From contig NC_090996.1 in NCBI RefSeq assembly GCF_041146395.1, positions 27,800,738-27,864,737 on the forward strand: a stretch of 64,000 nt of DNA, given 5' to 3'. Below are positions 35,705 to 46,604 of this stretch, in pieces. Position 1 is the stretch's first letter. The number at the start of each line of letters is the position of its first letter. The position numbers were made by a program, and so were the translations under genes. Origin of the DNA: Eulemur rufifrons. Taxonomy: Eukaryota; Chordata; Mammalia; Primates; Lemuridae. The notes below the pieces were generated by a model. It did not search any database, had not been told where the DNA came from, and saw nothing but the letters and a program-made list of their open reading frames with translations.

Positions 35705-36970
35705 ATCACTACTCCTCCTTCTCCTTCTGCTCCATTATCAGGAGCATCTGCCCTCCCGACCCCAACCCCCTCCCTCACCATGAAGATAAAGATAAAAAAG
35801 AGACAAGTCCCTTAAATTTTTCCAGCACTCCGCACATGGTCGACACCAACTGGTAAACTGGAGTTCAGTGTGGAGAACTCAACTCTTTCTGCTGTGATCC
35901 ACCTGCCTCTGCTTTTCTGACACTCAGCAGCTATGAAATCATGTGAACTACTCATATGTAGGGGCTCAAAAGACCTACACAGACACTGCAGCACAGACTC
36001 TAAATTCTAATTCCCACAGATTTCAAATAATCAGAAAACTGAAATAACCAGCTTTTTTATAGTGTCACACTCTGATAACTGATGGTTGTAATTATGGCCT
36101 TGAGGCACGGCAAGTCCCTTAACTGCCTTCTAAATTATCGAAGATCAAATTATGTTCAGTTGCATTTTAGCGTTAAGTGTATTTTAATTATATTCTCATT
36201 CTTGGAAAATTAGTAACACACAGGGCTGAAATAGATGATCAAGGCAGCTCTGTGAATAAAACATTCTGGATAAAGCCCAGATTTCCAGAATGTTCTCACA
36301 AAGCCATATTCTGCTATGATTCTAGGTAAATGAGAGTTTATAATTCATAGTCTCTTTTTCACAAAAGAACATGGCCACTTATAAACAACTGAATTAGAGA
36401 ATAATATTCCTAAATTCAGTGAGGAAATAGAGGGGCAGAAGAGGCAAGAAAATAGATGAAGCCAGCAGTAGGGCTGGAACCAAGTAAGACAAGCCACAGG
36501 TCTCTACTTCTGCTGAAAGTGAGCCCACATTTCCACTGAGCTTCCTGGAAGCCAAGGCAAAGAAGAAAACTCGACCAGTGATGGCATTTCACAGCATCCA
36601 AAAGACTTGACTACTTAGTCAAGAGAATCATTGCCAGTATTTACAGCTAGGAGTGATTTCTCTCATACAGAAAGTACTCACATTACATACGAGTAATCAA
36701 AAACAGCCTTACCAACATGCCTACAGAAAATACTGTGATGATTTTCAGTGGGCTGCATCTCCTAACACCCAAGGTCAGAGGTCAAAACCTCAGATGCCAC
36801 TGAAAACAGGTCATATAGGCTGGACTCAGACAATAGCAGGGGGACAGTCAATAGGTAAGAACTATGATACACAGGAAGGTGCATGTCCTACCTCAAAGAC
36901 ACAGCTGTCACTCAGCTCTAGCCAACTGCTGCTGTGTGGAAATATGGGCCCAATGCATCCAGATAATCTA
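35705..36970. other. No gene or clear repeat seen
   Basis: Mostly A/T-rich unassigned sequence with chance frames under 110 codons. Confidence 0.4.
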
Positions 36971-36974
36971 ATTT

Positions 36975-37530
36975 TTTAAATTATAAAATATTTCAAGCAT
37001 ACAAAATAAATAACATAAACATATAGGAAATCATAAACTGTAATAAAACAAACACTTGTGTACGCACCACTGCCTAAGATATAGAACCTTCTGGTAATTT
37101 TGAGAACCTCTCCCCAGTGTTAGCCCTCTCCCATGCGATCACTATCCTGATTTTTATGTTTATCACACCCTTGATTTTCTGTATAGTTTTTACTCCAAGC
37201 GTGAATTCCTAACCTATCTCCTGTTCCATTCGTCGTTTCTGATCCTCATATAAATGTGTTTGGCTGCAACTTGCTTTCTCTGAACCTCATAATATGTATG
37301 AGACCCGTCCGCAGTGATGTGCATAGCTTAGTCTATGCATTGTCATTGCCGTGTTGATTTCCGTGCTACGACACTGTTTTAAAAATCTGTTCTCTTACTG
37401 ATGGATATTTGAGTTGCGTCGAACGGTTTTGCCCTCATGGGCAGCGCTATGTGAACGTTGTCCTACGTGTCTCTCCTGGTGCATGTGGGCAGGTGATTCT
37501 CTGGGATGAGACTAAAACCTACATTTTAAT
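36975..37530 (-). mobile_element. L1 LINE 3' region, antisense
   Basis: ttataaaatatttcaagcatac, gtgtacgcaccactgcctaagatatagaac, ccctctcccatgcgatcactatcc and gatggatatttgagttgcgtcg, with gtgaacgttgtcctacgtg, follow the reversed L1M-type 3' UTR. Confidence 0.85.
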
Positions 37531-38037
37531 ATATTGGCCAAACTAATTGCAATTAAAAAAACAAACTATGTGGATCAAGTCTGTGTGTGCAAGCACAGCA
37601 CACCCGTAGGCTAGATCCCCCTATTAGCTGCTGCGACAGCTTCATGCTGAACTGCAAAAGAATCGTCCCCTAAGCACTAAAACAATTCAGGCCGCATTTG
37701 CTTCTGCCCATTATCCAGCTTAATTCAAGGACAAAAGGGCCTCAGGTGGACAGACAACATGACTTTCTGGCAGGTGCTTGTAAATATCATTTCTTGAAAA
37801 TTGGCTTTTGAAAACTTCTCGACGAAGAGTTTGACTTTATACTCAGTAACACAAGCCCAGAGGCTCCTAAAGGAGCCAAGAATAGATCTTCCTGAACCAG
37901 AAATGCTTTTAGAAAATGTACACTGGCGAAATTTCTTTCAGAATACATTCACCCTAAAATGTGGCCCCAGGACACTCCATGATGTTTTACAAAAGGTATT
38001 ATCTAGCAGAAAGTTTTCAAAATGACAGAACAGTAGA

Positions 38038-38398
38038 AACTACAGTCTGAATGTTTATATCCCCCCAAAAGCCATACTGAAATTCTAACCCCCAAGGTAA
38101 TGACATTAGGAGAGTGGGGCCCCTGGTGGGTGATTAGGTCAGGAGGGCACAGCCTTCACAGATAGGATCTGTGCCTTTATAAAAGGGCTCAAGAGAAAAC
38201 CCTTGTCCCGTCCACCATATGAGGATGGGGCAGGAAGACACCCTCTATGGACCAGAAAGTGGTCCCTTACGAGATGTCAAATCTGCCTTGATCTTGGACT
38301 TCCCAGCCTTCAGAACTGTGAGAAATAAATTTCTGTTCTCTATAAGCTACCCAAGTTTATGGTACTTTGTTAAAATAGCCCAAACAGACCAAGACAAT
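38038..38398 (+). mobile_element. Solitary MaLR (MST/MLT1-type) LTR
   Basis: tacagtctgaatgtttatatccccccaaaagcc, gggtgattaggtcaggaggg, cctttataaaagggctcaag, ccgtccaccatatgaggatg, ttgatcttggacttcccagc and agaaataaatttctgttctc cover a complete LTR. It retains the TATA-like ttataaaag and a polyadenylation-like aataaa. No internal retroviral sequence is present. Confidence 0.95.
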
Positions 38399-38477
38399 AG
38401 ATGACACAACCAATAAAAATAAACAGAAAATTACACTGTCCGTGCAAACAGCACATAGAAGTATGCCTTTTAATTGT

Positions 38478-38680
38478 AGAAGTTGATCTTTATATGTTTT
38501 GGAAATCAGTTTCATAAATAAAGTTTTATCGGATGTAGCCGCACGCGCTTGTTTATACTCAGCTGCCTCCACGCAGCTTTGGCAGAGTTGAGTAGTTACG
38601 ACACGTGGCCCGCACACAAAGTCTATAATGTCAACTATCTGGCCCTTTACAGAAAAAGGTTTCATATCCCTGTCTTGTAT
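38478..38680 (+). mobile_element. hAT-like element, copy 3 (right part)
   Basis: ttcataaataaagttttatcgg, gcagagttgagtagttacgacacgtggcccgc and caactatctggccctttacagaaaaaggtttcatatccctg match the right part of the family at 19097-19292. The left flank holds internal bases seen in the longer form of the family. Confidence 0.88.
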
Positions 38681-39019
38681 CATTAGATAACACACATCTA
38701 GATTTCAACAAAGAGGATTGTGCACACCAGATAATTTCCTACATCGTGAATTGAAACAGAACCAGATTCTAGGCAAATTATCTTTCTTTGTATATAATCA
38801 AAATTTGCCCTCAGATTAATGTCCTTTAAAGGTGGTGCAGAAGGATGGACGACAGCAACAATGTTAGATACGGAGGAAATAACAGTGTAAGTTTCAAGTG
38901 TACTCGTGAGACAGACATAAAAGAGCCTCAACTCTAAGACAAATCTTTCTCTGTCCACAGGACAAGGTCACATTGCTATAGTCCTCCCAGAGCGAACACG
39001 AGAATATGTATGCCACAGT

Positions 39020-40115
39020 CACTTGGTGCCTGTCATACGCAGAGGACCTTCTCTGAGCTCAGGATTCAATGTGCAAACAAGATAGTCACGGTCGCTGCCT
39101 TCACGGAATTTACATTCTAGAAGGGAGACAAGCTATAAAGCAGCAAACAAGGACATAAAGTAGATGATTGGAGGTTCTGTATTTCAATCAAGAAAATAAA
39201 CCAGGGTGATGTGATGAATAAAGCAGACGAAAGGCGCTTTCTGATCAGTCTGGACTATCTGAGGACATCTCGCTGAGGAGGTGACAATGAATTAAGACCT
39301 GGAGGACAGAAAGCACGCCGTGCAAAGATCTGGGGAGAGAGAATATGGAGCATGCCCAGGCCCTGGGGATGGGATGAACTTGGCATTTTCTAGGAACAGT
39401 CCGGGAACAGAACGAGGAGGAGTATGGTGGCAGGTTAGGCGGGAGAGGTATGCACACAGCAGCGCACACACAGATTTAGAACTGGCTTGGGGAGACCCGG
39501 CGAGAGGCTGCGAGCAGTGCTCCAAGCGAAAGAAGATGGTAGGTGAGACTCATGGTAGCAACACTGATAGTGCGAAGTGGTTGGTTTTGTAAGATATTCT
39601 AGAAGGGACTCAGTGTAACTCATCGAGTGACTAGATGTAGAGGAGAGAGAAATTGAGGATGACTCATGTTTTTTAAACTTCAGTGAGTAGCTGAATGGAA
39701 GGTGATGCCATTTACAGAGATGGAAAAAACGTAGGAGGGATAAGTTTGGAGGAAAAACCAAGAGTTCACAGTGGCCTTCTTCAGTCTGAGACACCTTTAA
39801 ACCAGCAGTCCTCAACAGAGGGCATTTTTGCCACCAAGGGGATAGTAGGAAATGCCTGGAGACAATTTTGGTTGTCACAGCTGGGAGAGAGAGATGCTAC
39901 TGGCACGTGGCAGGTCAGTGGGTAGATGTTGCTGAAAATCCTACAACGCACAGGACAACTGCCCATAAAATGGACTGGCTCAAAATGTCGGTGAGGCCGA
40001 GTCTGAGAAACCCTGCTTTAGACAATTCAATGGAGATGTCACGAAGATGAAGATGTTGGATAAACGTGTGTGCGGAGCTCAGAGAGGTCAGTGCTAAAAC
40101 TACAACTTTGCTTTC
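39020..40115 (-). mobile_element. Long L2 LINE fragment split by MER20
   Basis: In reversed L2 order: ccttcacggaatttacattctagaaggg, gacctggaggacagaaagcacgcc, aattgaggatgactcatg, gtgatgccatttacagagatgg, gtttggaggaaaaaccaagagttcacag, then after the insertion ggagatgtcacgaagatgaag and ggagctcagagaggtcag. About 880 bp is L2; the part inside corresponds to the 3' end of the reverse transcriptase frame and beyond. All frames are broken. Confidence 0.82.
39803..40015 (+). mobile_element. MER20 (hAT/Charlie) inserted in L2, copy 1
   Basis: cagcagtcctcaacagaggg to ggtgaggccgagtctgagaaaccctg, with gcctggagacaattttggttgtcacagctggg and ctacaacgcacaggacaactgccc inside. It is nearly full length, with an 8-bp target duplication, ctttaaac (39795-39802) and ctttagac (40016-40023), typical of hAT elements. 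Confidence 0.95.
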
Positions 40116-40514
40116 TCTTGACAGCTTATTTTTCTTGTGTTGCTAACTCTCCCCCAACATTCTGTTCTTAGCTGCTCTGCTGGGGGAGAGCAGCGACACT
40201 GGAACTAAAAAGGGACTGAGGTTCATGGATCTAAGTAGAAGCTATAAAAACTAAACTATTAACTCATTCATAAACACCCACTAAGGCTAAACAAAATGCC
40301 AAGTATTGGGAAGATTTGGGGGGAAAAAAAAAGAGTAAAATATGCAGATCCTACTCTAAGAGTGACCCGAGTTGGAGAAACCACCAAGTTGATCGGTGGT
40401 GATAAAGGCTCTAACAGGGGCATCTCAAAGCATTATGAGGACATTAAGGAAAATATGATTAAGTCTGCCTTGGCTGGACAAAGTGGTGAAAGAAGGGAGT
40501 CAAGACAGGGTTCT

Positions 40515-40595
40515 CACAGTCAGAGAAATGCAAATTAAAACTACATGGAGATTATGTGAGCATCAGATTAGCAAAAACCCATAAGGAATTTTGTT
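40515..40595 (+). mobile_element. L1 ORF2-end fragment
   Basis: cagtcagagaaatgcaaattaaaactacatggag followed by catcagattagcaaaaaccc resembles the late ORF2 region of L1. It is too short to code. Confidence 0.6.
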
Positions 40596-40730
40596 TATGC
40601 CATTAAGAGATTTTCAACATAAGGAAAAAAAGACACAAATATTAAATCAAGGTAGTTAAGTAAAAAACCCATAATTCTAAATCTGAATTGGAAATATCTG
40701 TATGAACTCATAATATACGCTCTGTTGAAG

Positions 40731-40786
40731 AGAAGGAAGTGGGGAAGGAAGGAAGGAAAGGAGAGAGGGAGGGAGGGAGAGAAAGA
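40731..40786. repeat. (GGAA)n / purine-rich tract
   Basis: ggaaggaaggaaggaaaggagagagggagggagggagag, all purine on the plus strand. Confidence 0.95.
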
Positions 40787-41399
40787 CTTCCTAGCTCTGA
40801 CCACAGCAAAGGGCTGCAAACACTAACCAATTCAGTAGCAGTGAGCACCTCTATCACCCACATTATGATGTAAAAAAGGAACCAGGACACCTTGGAAAAA
40901 CAGTTGATTCCACGTCTGGGGCATGAAGCACAAGAAGGGCCTAGAACATCCCACCTTCCTTGCTCTGATGTCCAGCACGACAACAAAGAGTACTCTTGAC
41001 CCTTCAGGAGTGAACCTAAATACTGTCCCACGGGACAATTTGAATATCACAAAGAAAAATAACTGTGATGGACTGAAAAGCATCAAATAAGTTTTAATAC
41101 ATAAAATTCCTAGTGCTAATTTGTTAAAAGATTCACTGGTCATCTTTTGGAGGGTGGAAAGAAACCAATCCGTTATTCTGAAAATTGATGAACAGAAGGA
41201 AAAAGTCAAAGCCTTGGTTCCCTTGCCTTCCTCATACCATTATGGGGAGAGAATTAACGTAGGTAACAAATTAGAAACAGCACCAACACATTGTAATCGT
41301 GCCACACATGAAAGGAACTGTGATTGTTGTCATTATAAGCCCTTCCTGTCTCTTGCTGGCAGAAAAATACAGAAACCCACAACATGAATATATATGGCT

Positions 41400-41770
41400 C
41401 TTACTAAAGTCCAATAATTCTTTAATTGACAAATAAAAATTGTAGAAATTCAAGGTGAACAATGTAACGGTTTGCTCTATGTATACGCTGTGCAAAGACT
41501 ACCTGAATCCAATTAATTAACACACCCATCAGCACCCACAGTCACCATCGTGTACGTGTTGGGAGTGAGGGTACGTGAGATCTACTCTCTCAGCAATTTT
41601 CAAGTAGACAGTGCAGTATTACCAACTACAGTCACCAGAACACTAGACACCAGTACATCAGACCCCAGAGCTATTAACACTTCATGCTACAACAGAAAGT
41701 TTGTGCCCTTAGGCCAACATCTCCCCATTTCCCCCAGGCCCCGGCAACCCCTGTTCTCTCCCCCACAGCT
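41400..41770 (-). mobile_element. L1 LINE 3' UTR, antisense
   Basis: tttaattgacaaataaaaattg, caaggtgaacaatgtaacgg, cagtattaccaactacagtcacc and acagaaagtttgtgcccttaggccaacatctccccatttccccc match reversed L1. Confidence 0.88.
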
Positions 41771-42023
41771 CACAGTGTGGGTCGCTCCGCCGTGAGGGGG
41801 CTGCCTGCAGACCCAGAGGGTCAGGGAGGTCTAAAGAGGGGAGGGAAGCCAGGCATCCAAAGGAAGAGATCAGGGCAGACACAAATCAAGAGAAAGAGCT
41901 TTTGTTTGGGGTAGTCATTATTTCTGTCTGGAAAAAACAAACATGTAAATGAAAATCAAAGAAAAATCATAAAGACCTCTTTTCCAGCCCAGACTTTGAC
42001 ACTCAGAAGTGGTACAACCTAGA

Positions 42024-42240
42024 GGGGTGGCTCTCCACCAGCAGCAATTCTGCCCTCCAAGGGACATCTGGCCAAGGTCTGGAGACATTTTTGGTTGTCA
42101 CAGCTTGGTGGACAGGGGTGCCACCAGCACCCAGTGGGTAGAGGCCAGGCACGCCACTGAGCAGCCTGCAACGCACAGGGCTCCCCCAGCACAGGACCGT
42201 GTGGCCCTGAAGGTTGGTAGTGCTGAGGCTGAGAATCCTG
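42024..42240 (+). mobile_element. MER20 (hAT/Charlie), copy 2
   Basis: ggggtggctctccaccagcagc, gtctggagacatttttggttgtcacagcttgg, cagtgggtagaggccaggcacg, tgcaacgcacagggctccccc and gtagtgctgaggctgagaatcctg span the consensus. I found no clear 8-bp duplication. Confidence 0.92.
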
Positions 42241-42429
42241 ACACAGCAACTCGCTTGAGCTAGCCGAGCTTCACTTTATTTCTTTGTTAAGTGGCAAAAA
42301 TCATACTTTCCTTCACTGAAGTGTTTATGAGCAGTAAATACGTACAGCGCCTGGCCTTTGCCGATCTCAAACAGCAACTGACTCTGAAAACTCCCATCAC
42401 CATCCCCACCATCACTAAGCAGGAGAAGC

Positions 42430-42640
42430 GTCTGCACCAGGCGTCGCCACACGACAACTCCTGGCCACATCCAGCCCCTGCCTGCTTGGGTGAGGTTCGA
42501 CTGGCACACAACCACGTTTACGTATTGTCCTGGGCTGCTTTAGCGCTCCAATGCGCGGGTGAGTAGCTGCAACAGAGACCACACAGCCCACGACACCTGA
42601 AGATTTTACTATTCGTCCCTTCGTGCAGAAAACTTTGCTG
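42430..42640 (+). mobile_element. hAT-like element, copy 4
   Basis: gcgtcgccacacgacaactcctggccacatccagcccc, accacgtttacgtattgtcctgggctgctttagcgctcc and gtagctgcaacagagaccacacagcccac match copy 1. It sits 190 bp after a MER20. Confidence 0.85.
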
Positions 42641-42644
42641 TCCT

Positions 42645-44495
42645 AGAAATAGCCAGGAAACTGCAGCACTACACAAAAAACAAAATTGTTGTCATTCTGA
42701 TGTGTCCAAAAAAAACTGTAGGAAATTTATATTTCCATCCCCACGTATGCAAGGGCCATAGGCACAAAGTTCTTAGATGCAAAACAGCTTCAAAACCGCC
42801 GAAAGCCAATTTAATCCATTCCATTTCATCACTTTTCAACAAAATTGACCACCACTTTGCTTTAAAACATACGCCATCAAGGCAGTTCAAATCTCAAACA
42901 CCGGGAAGGCAGTTGTTACGATATTTACAGAGAAACTTGTATCTCGCTCTCCTCCTGAGCCACGGCGCAGGGAGGGGAAAATTTCCATTAATTTTAAAAG
43001 CTTTTACTACCAAAGGCAGGAAAGATTTTTCAAGAAGACAAGAAAGTAATATTTTAGCATTTAAATCCAGTTTTCTTCACAAAGGGAAAATAATTTCCAC
43101 CTATTGCATAGTAGGAACTGGGGTGTTACCATAGAACATATTCCACTTAGAGGAGCAGGCCTGAGCTTACGGGCTCGTTTTCAGAAGCATCAATCTCGGG
43201 CACCTGGAAACGAAAGTGCTGGCGCGCACAAGTTGGTCTTACGTTGGAACAAAATTTTCAAGTTTTTTATAAGACTCATCTCCTCCCTTTTCTACCTTAA
43301 AAATGGATTTTTAACTTCATGGAGGGTGGGACGTGGGATGGGGGGAAATCAACAGAACCCAATTCCATCTCCCTTGCTAAAAAAAATATCATTCTTTGCC
43401 CAAAGCAGGGCACAGAGCCGCCCGCATGACCCATAGAAGTGAATCGGGTATTTTAAGGGTTCCACGGAGGGGAAGAGAGACTTTTGAGACGTACTTGTCA
43501 CTGTGGAAGAGCGGCTGACAGCTCGCCCTGGCAAAGCGGAGTTTCTGGTACCGAAAGGGAAGCTGTGAGTCACGCCAGGGAAGCAGAGTACACTCGGCTC
43601 TGCCTTGCTGGTCCTCGAGGTGAAAGTTACCTTCGTCAACGGAAGCTGCAGAAAAAGACGCTGGGGGGACGGGGGGGGGGGGGGGGGGGTGGGATTTAGC
43701 CACAGAGGAAGTTAGGAGACAGGAATGTTTTCTGCAAAACAAAACTAAGAAAGCTGTGGGCAATTTGGCAAGCAAACACTTGGGTTGGGAGGGGGAGGAG
43801 GAACGTTCGGGAACTCTAGTGGCCTCTCCTGGGGGCACAGGAGGCTGCTTCACGGCCCCACGGCAGGGTGAGGGTCTCCCTGGAGGGAACCAGTGACCCC
43901 CTGTCTGTCGTCCTGATAAAGTCAACACTGGGACAGGTAGGAGTGGAGAACTGAGGACACGGGAAGGGAAAGCCATCTTCTCCCTGGGCTCTGGTCATGT
44001 TAGGCTGGGATTCAAGACCCCCAAGAGGACCAGGGCAATTCTAGTGGTGGAACAGGCTGTCCTCAGTCAGGTGACGGAAGCCAGGAGGGAGGCGGGGACA
44101 CACGCAGGTCTGGGCTGTGACTGACAGGACCTGAATCAGCAGGGACAGTGCTTTCTGCTGGCAGTGGTGGTGGCCTCGTAAGCCCAAAGCTGCCCAGATT
44201 CCGGCACACAGGCCGTGGGGAGAGTGAGGTGTGTGGGCTGTGGGGTGACTGTGGACTTCTCTGGCCTTGGAGTGGAAAGGGTGGGTCCTCAGAAACCAGG
44301 GATGACTCATTCTCCCTGGGTGAGCACGCCGGGCGTTGTCAGCCCATCAGAGGAGACCAGAGTTGCGGCCACTCCCTGTGTGACAGGGCTCAGGTTGTTC
44401 AACTCAGGAGTGATGCTGTCTGTCCCTCAAGCAGGTAAATGGGACAAGATGGTCCCTAAGCACCAGACACAAGGAGAGGGAGATAGCGGGAAGCG
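42645..44495. other. No supported gene; repeat-poor
   Basis: Includes the G19 tract. The 195-codon minus frame (43389-43976) depends on the poly-G for its Pro run and has no splice context. An AP-1-like gtgagtcac site lies at about 43565. Confidence 0.45.
43663..43693. repeat. Poly-G tract (G19)
   Basis: GGGGGG, AC, then 19 uninterrupted G (43671-43689), T, GGG. In reverse it is read as a Pro-rich run inside a spurious 195-codon frame. Confidence 0.97.
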
Positions 44496-44499
44496 GTGC

Positions 44500-44640
44500 A
44501 TATGATTCCACATTTGATCTATAAACTCTACACGTTAGAGAGCATTGCTCCCAGGGCACAGAAGAGGACCCCTGAAGCACACAGAGGTTAGGTGACAGGG
44601 CCCGGGCATGCACTTAGAGCCATGACCTGAATCCTCACAT
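44500..44640 (-). mobile_element. MIR SINE fragment
   Basis: gcacacagaggttaggtgacaggg and ttagagccatgacctgaatcc in reversed MIR order. Confidence 0.55.
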
Positions 44641-44689
44641 GCTGAGCAATGTGGGGAAAGACCATCACCTCCTGTTGTTTAGATTCAAG

Positions 44690-44935
44690 GTTCTTGTCCC
44701 CCGAGAGTGGCTATGAGCCTCAGGTCTGGAACATGAGCCCCAGCTCTGTCCTCAATTCCTTCTGTGACTTTAACCATCAGTAAGCTCACCGTGCCTCAGT
44801 TTCCTCCTCCACATAATGGGGATAAGAGTAATACCACCACAGAGAGTGAGCATTTTAAGGATCACATGAGATAAATAAAGTGCTTACAAACGTGCCTGGC
44901 ACAGTATAAGCACTGAATAAATGTAAGCTTGCCGG
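44690..44935 (+). mobile_element. MIR SINE, nearly full length
   Basis: ccccagctctgtcctcaattccttctgtgactttaacc, gtgcctcagtttcctcctccacataatggggataagagtaat, gatcacatgagataaataaagtgcttac and gcctggcacagtataagcactgaataaatg: an excellent match. Confidence 0.95.
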
Positions 44936-44994
44936 CCCGACAAGGATCTCAACGATCACTAAGAGAGATACCTGCAGTTTTCCCAAAGAACAGA

Positions 44995-45260
44995 ATGGCT
45001 CAGAATTAACTGATAAAAATGGTTCTTTGTGCTTTTATTTTTTTAATCCACTCAAACATGCCGCCCAAAGTAGATTAAATGAAAATGTTCAACATGTTCT
45101 TTCTACCAAGCTATTGGATCAAAGCAAGTCATTAGCTGAGCTACATAATTCATTTGATTAATTTGCACTGTTACGAATCAAGAGACGCTACAGAACCTCA
45201 ATGCCGCTCCAAGTCCAACTTCAAGTCTCATTCAAGCTTTAGAAGATTCTTCAGCTAGAG
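44995..45260. promoter_or_regulatory. Repeat-free A/T-rich block with homeobox/TCF-like sites
   Basis: tttttttaatccactc, ctattggatcaaagcaag (TCF/LEF-like ATCAAAG), gtcattagctgagc and catttgattaatttgc lie within 200 bp between two MIRs. Regulatory role is inference only. Confidence 0.3.
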
Positions 45261-45384
45261 AACAGTCAGAAAACGTGTCAGGAAACCAAGGGGGAGCTTA
45301 ACCTATAACGAGGGCTGGTAAATCTCCCAGTGACACCTTCACACTGTCTGACAGGTGGGGCAGGAAGACCTCAGCCACCACTGT

Positions 45385-45580
45385 CATCAGAACAGGGAGC
45401 AAATGTCGGCTCTAGCACTTCCCAGCTGTGAGCCTTCAGATACTCCATTCACCCTTTCTAAGTCTCCTGCATTTCCCTCCACCACCTGCCTCGCGGGGTT
45501 GCTGTGAAGATGCAATGACAGGGTGCGTGTGACGCCCCAGCCCAGCACTGGGCACATAGTGGGTGCTATTAAATGATGTC
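45385..45580 (+). mobile_element. MIR SINE
   Basis: ggctctagcacttcccagctgtgagcc, cacctgcctcgcggggttgctgtgaagatgcaatgac and cagcactgggcacatagtgggtgctatt. Confidence 0.88.
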
Positions 45581-46329
45581 AATTACATTAATTTAGATTT
45601 AAAAATTCATTCATTTTTTCATTCATTTCTAGGTGAGCCACTTTGGTAAAAATTGCTACTTATTCCATAGATGGCGGTTGGCAACAATTCTTACGTACAG
45701 CTTGGACAAAGTCCAGCCTCTGCAGGCCTAACCCCAGAACCACTGTGCTTTGTATCAGCCCCGCCGTGGAAGAGAACAGGCTGGTGATTGTTTTATTTGA
45801 AGGATATAAAACCTAACAAGAGCATCGTGCTATTAGAAGCAAAGTCCTACGTGTGACTGTCCCACCCAGGGTCATTTCTGAAATGACATAGTGTCCTGAG
45901 GCAATGCTTTTTACAAGACGCTTTCCAAGCCGAACCGCTACGAACCATTCAAGCTGAAAGTCTCCCAGCGTTCTCGCTCAGGAGCGACAGCAGAGCACTG
46001 TAAGAAAGAGAAGCCTCTCAGCACCCCCGACTTGCCCAGCAAGACTACGTCTTCCTGAACAGGTCAGAGACAGCTGGCTGGGACCTGGAGGGGACTTTGT
46101 CTCCACTGGCTGAGAGCAGGCGGGACGGGGAGGTGCAGCCATCCACGAGTGCCTGTGGCAGGGAGAGTCAAGACGGGGAGAAAAGGGCAGAAAAAAGGGA
46201 AAACTTTCCAATCGGTCCATTTTCACGATGAGAAATGTGAACTGTAGCATCTGAAACCTAGAAGACTCTCTCCAGGAGGACTGTCAAATAGTGCTAAATA
46301 ACAAGGAAACGTGAGGGTGTTTTGCCTCT

Positions 46330-46600
46330 GTCTCGCTCTACGCTCTGTCGGTAGTTGCCCAGCTAGTCACAGCTTTGCCCATGCTGCTCCCGCCACCCGG
46401 ACTGCCCTTCTCACTGGCAGTGTCCCGTTCTACCCTCACAGCCCAGCTTAGAAATGAACATTCCTGCCCTAGCTTCCCTGAGACGCCCCACATCGTGTCC
46501 CCTCCTCTACCAGATCTCAGACGGTGTTAATTCCCCTCTTTTTCCGAGTCACCCATCACTTGCTGCTACAAATTACTGCTTTATGGAGCTAACTCCCCTA
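46330..46600 (+). mobile_element. L2 LINE fragment
   Basis: tttgcccatgctgctcccgcc, tcctgccctagcttccctgag and tttatggagctaactcccc follow forward L2 loosely. Confidence 0.6.
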
Positions 46601-46604
46601 GTGG

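Noticed and set aside
18100..38398. A provirus between the MaLR LTRs at 18100, 26687 and 38038
   Set aside because: The LTRs are in different orientations and of different types, with MIR, L2 and Alu between them. No gag, pol or env-like frames were seen; these are solitary LTRs.
38698..38958. 86-codon minus frame that reads somewhat protein-like
   Set aside because: No acceptor or donor pair fits it. The tctttctctgtccacag string at its edge is an acceptor for the opposite strand.
43389..43976. 195-codon minus-strand frame with a Pro run
   Set aside because: The Pro run is the G19 tract read in reverse. There is no splice or family signal, and the frame is explained by G/C-rich composition.
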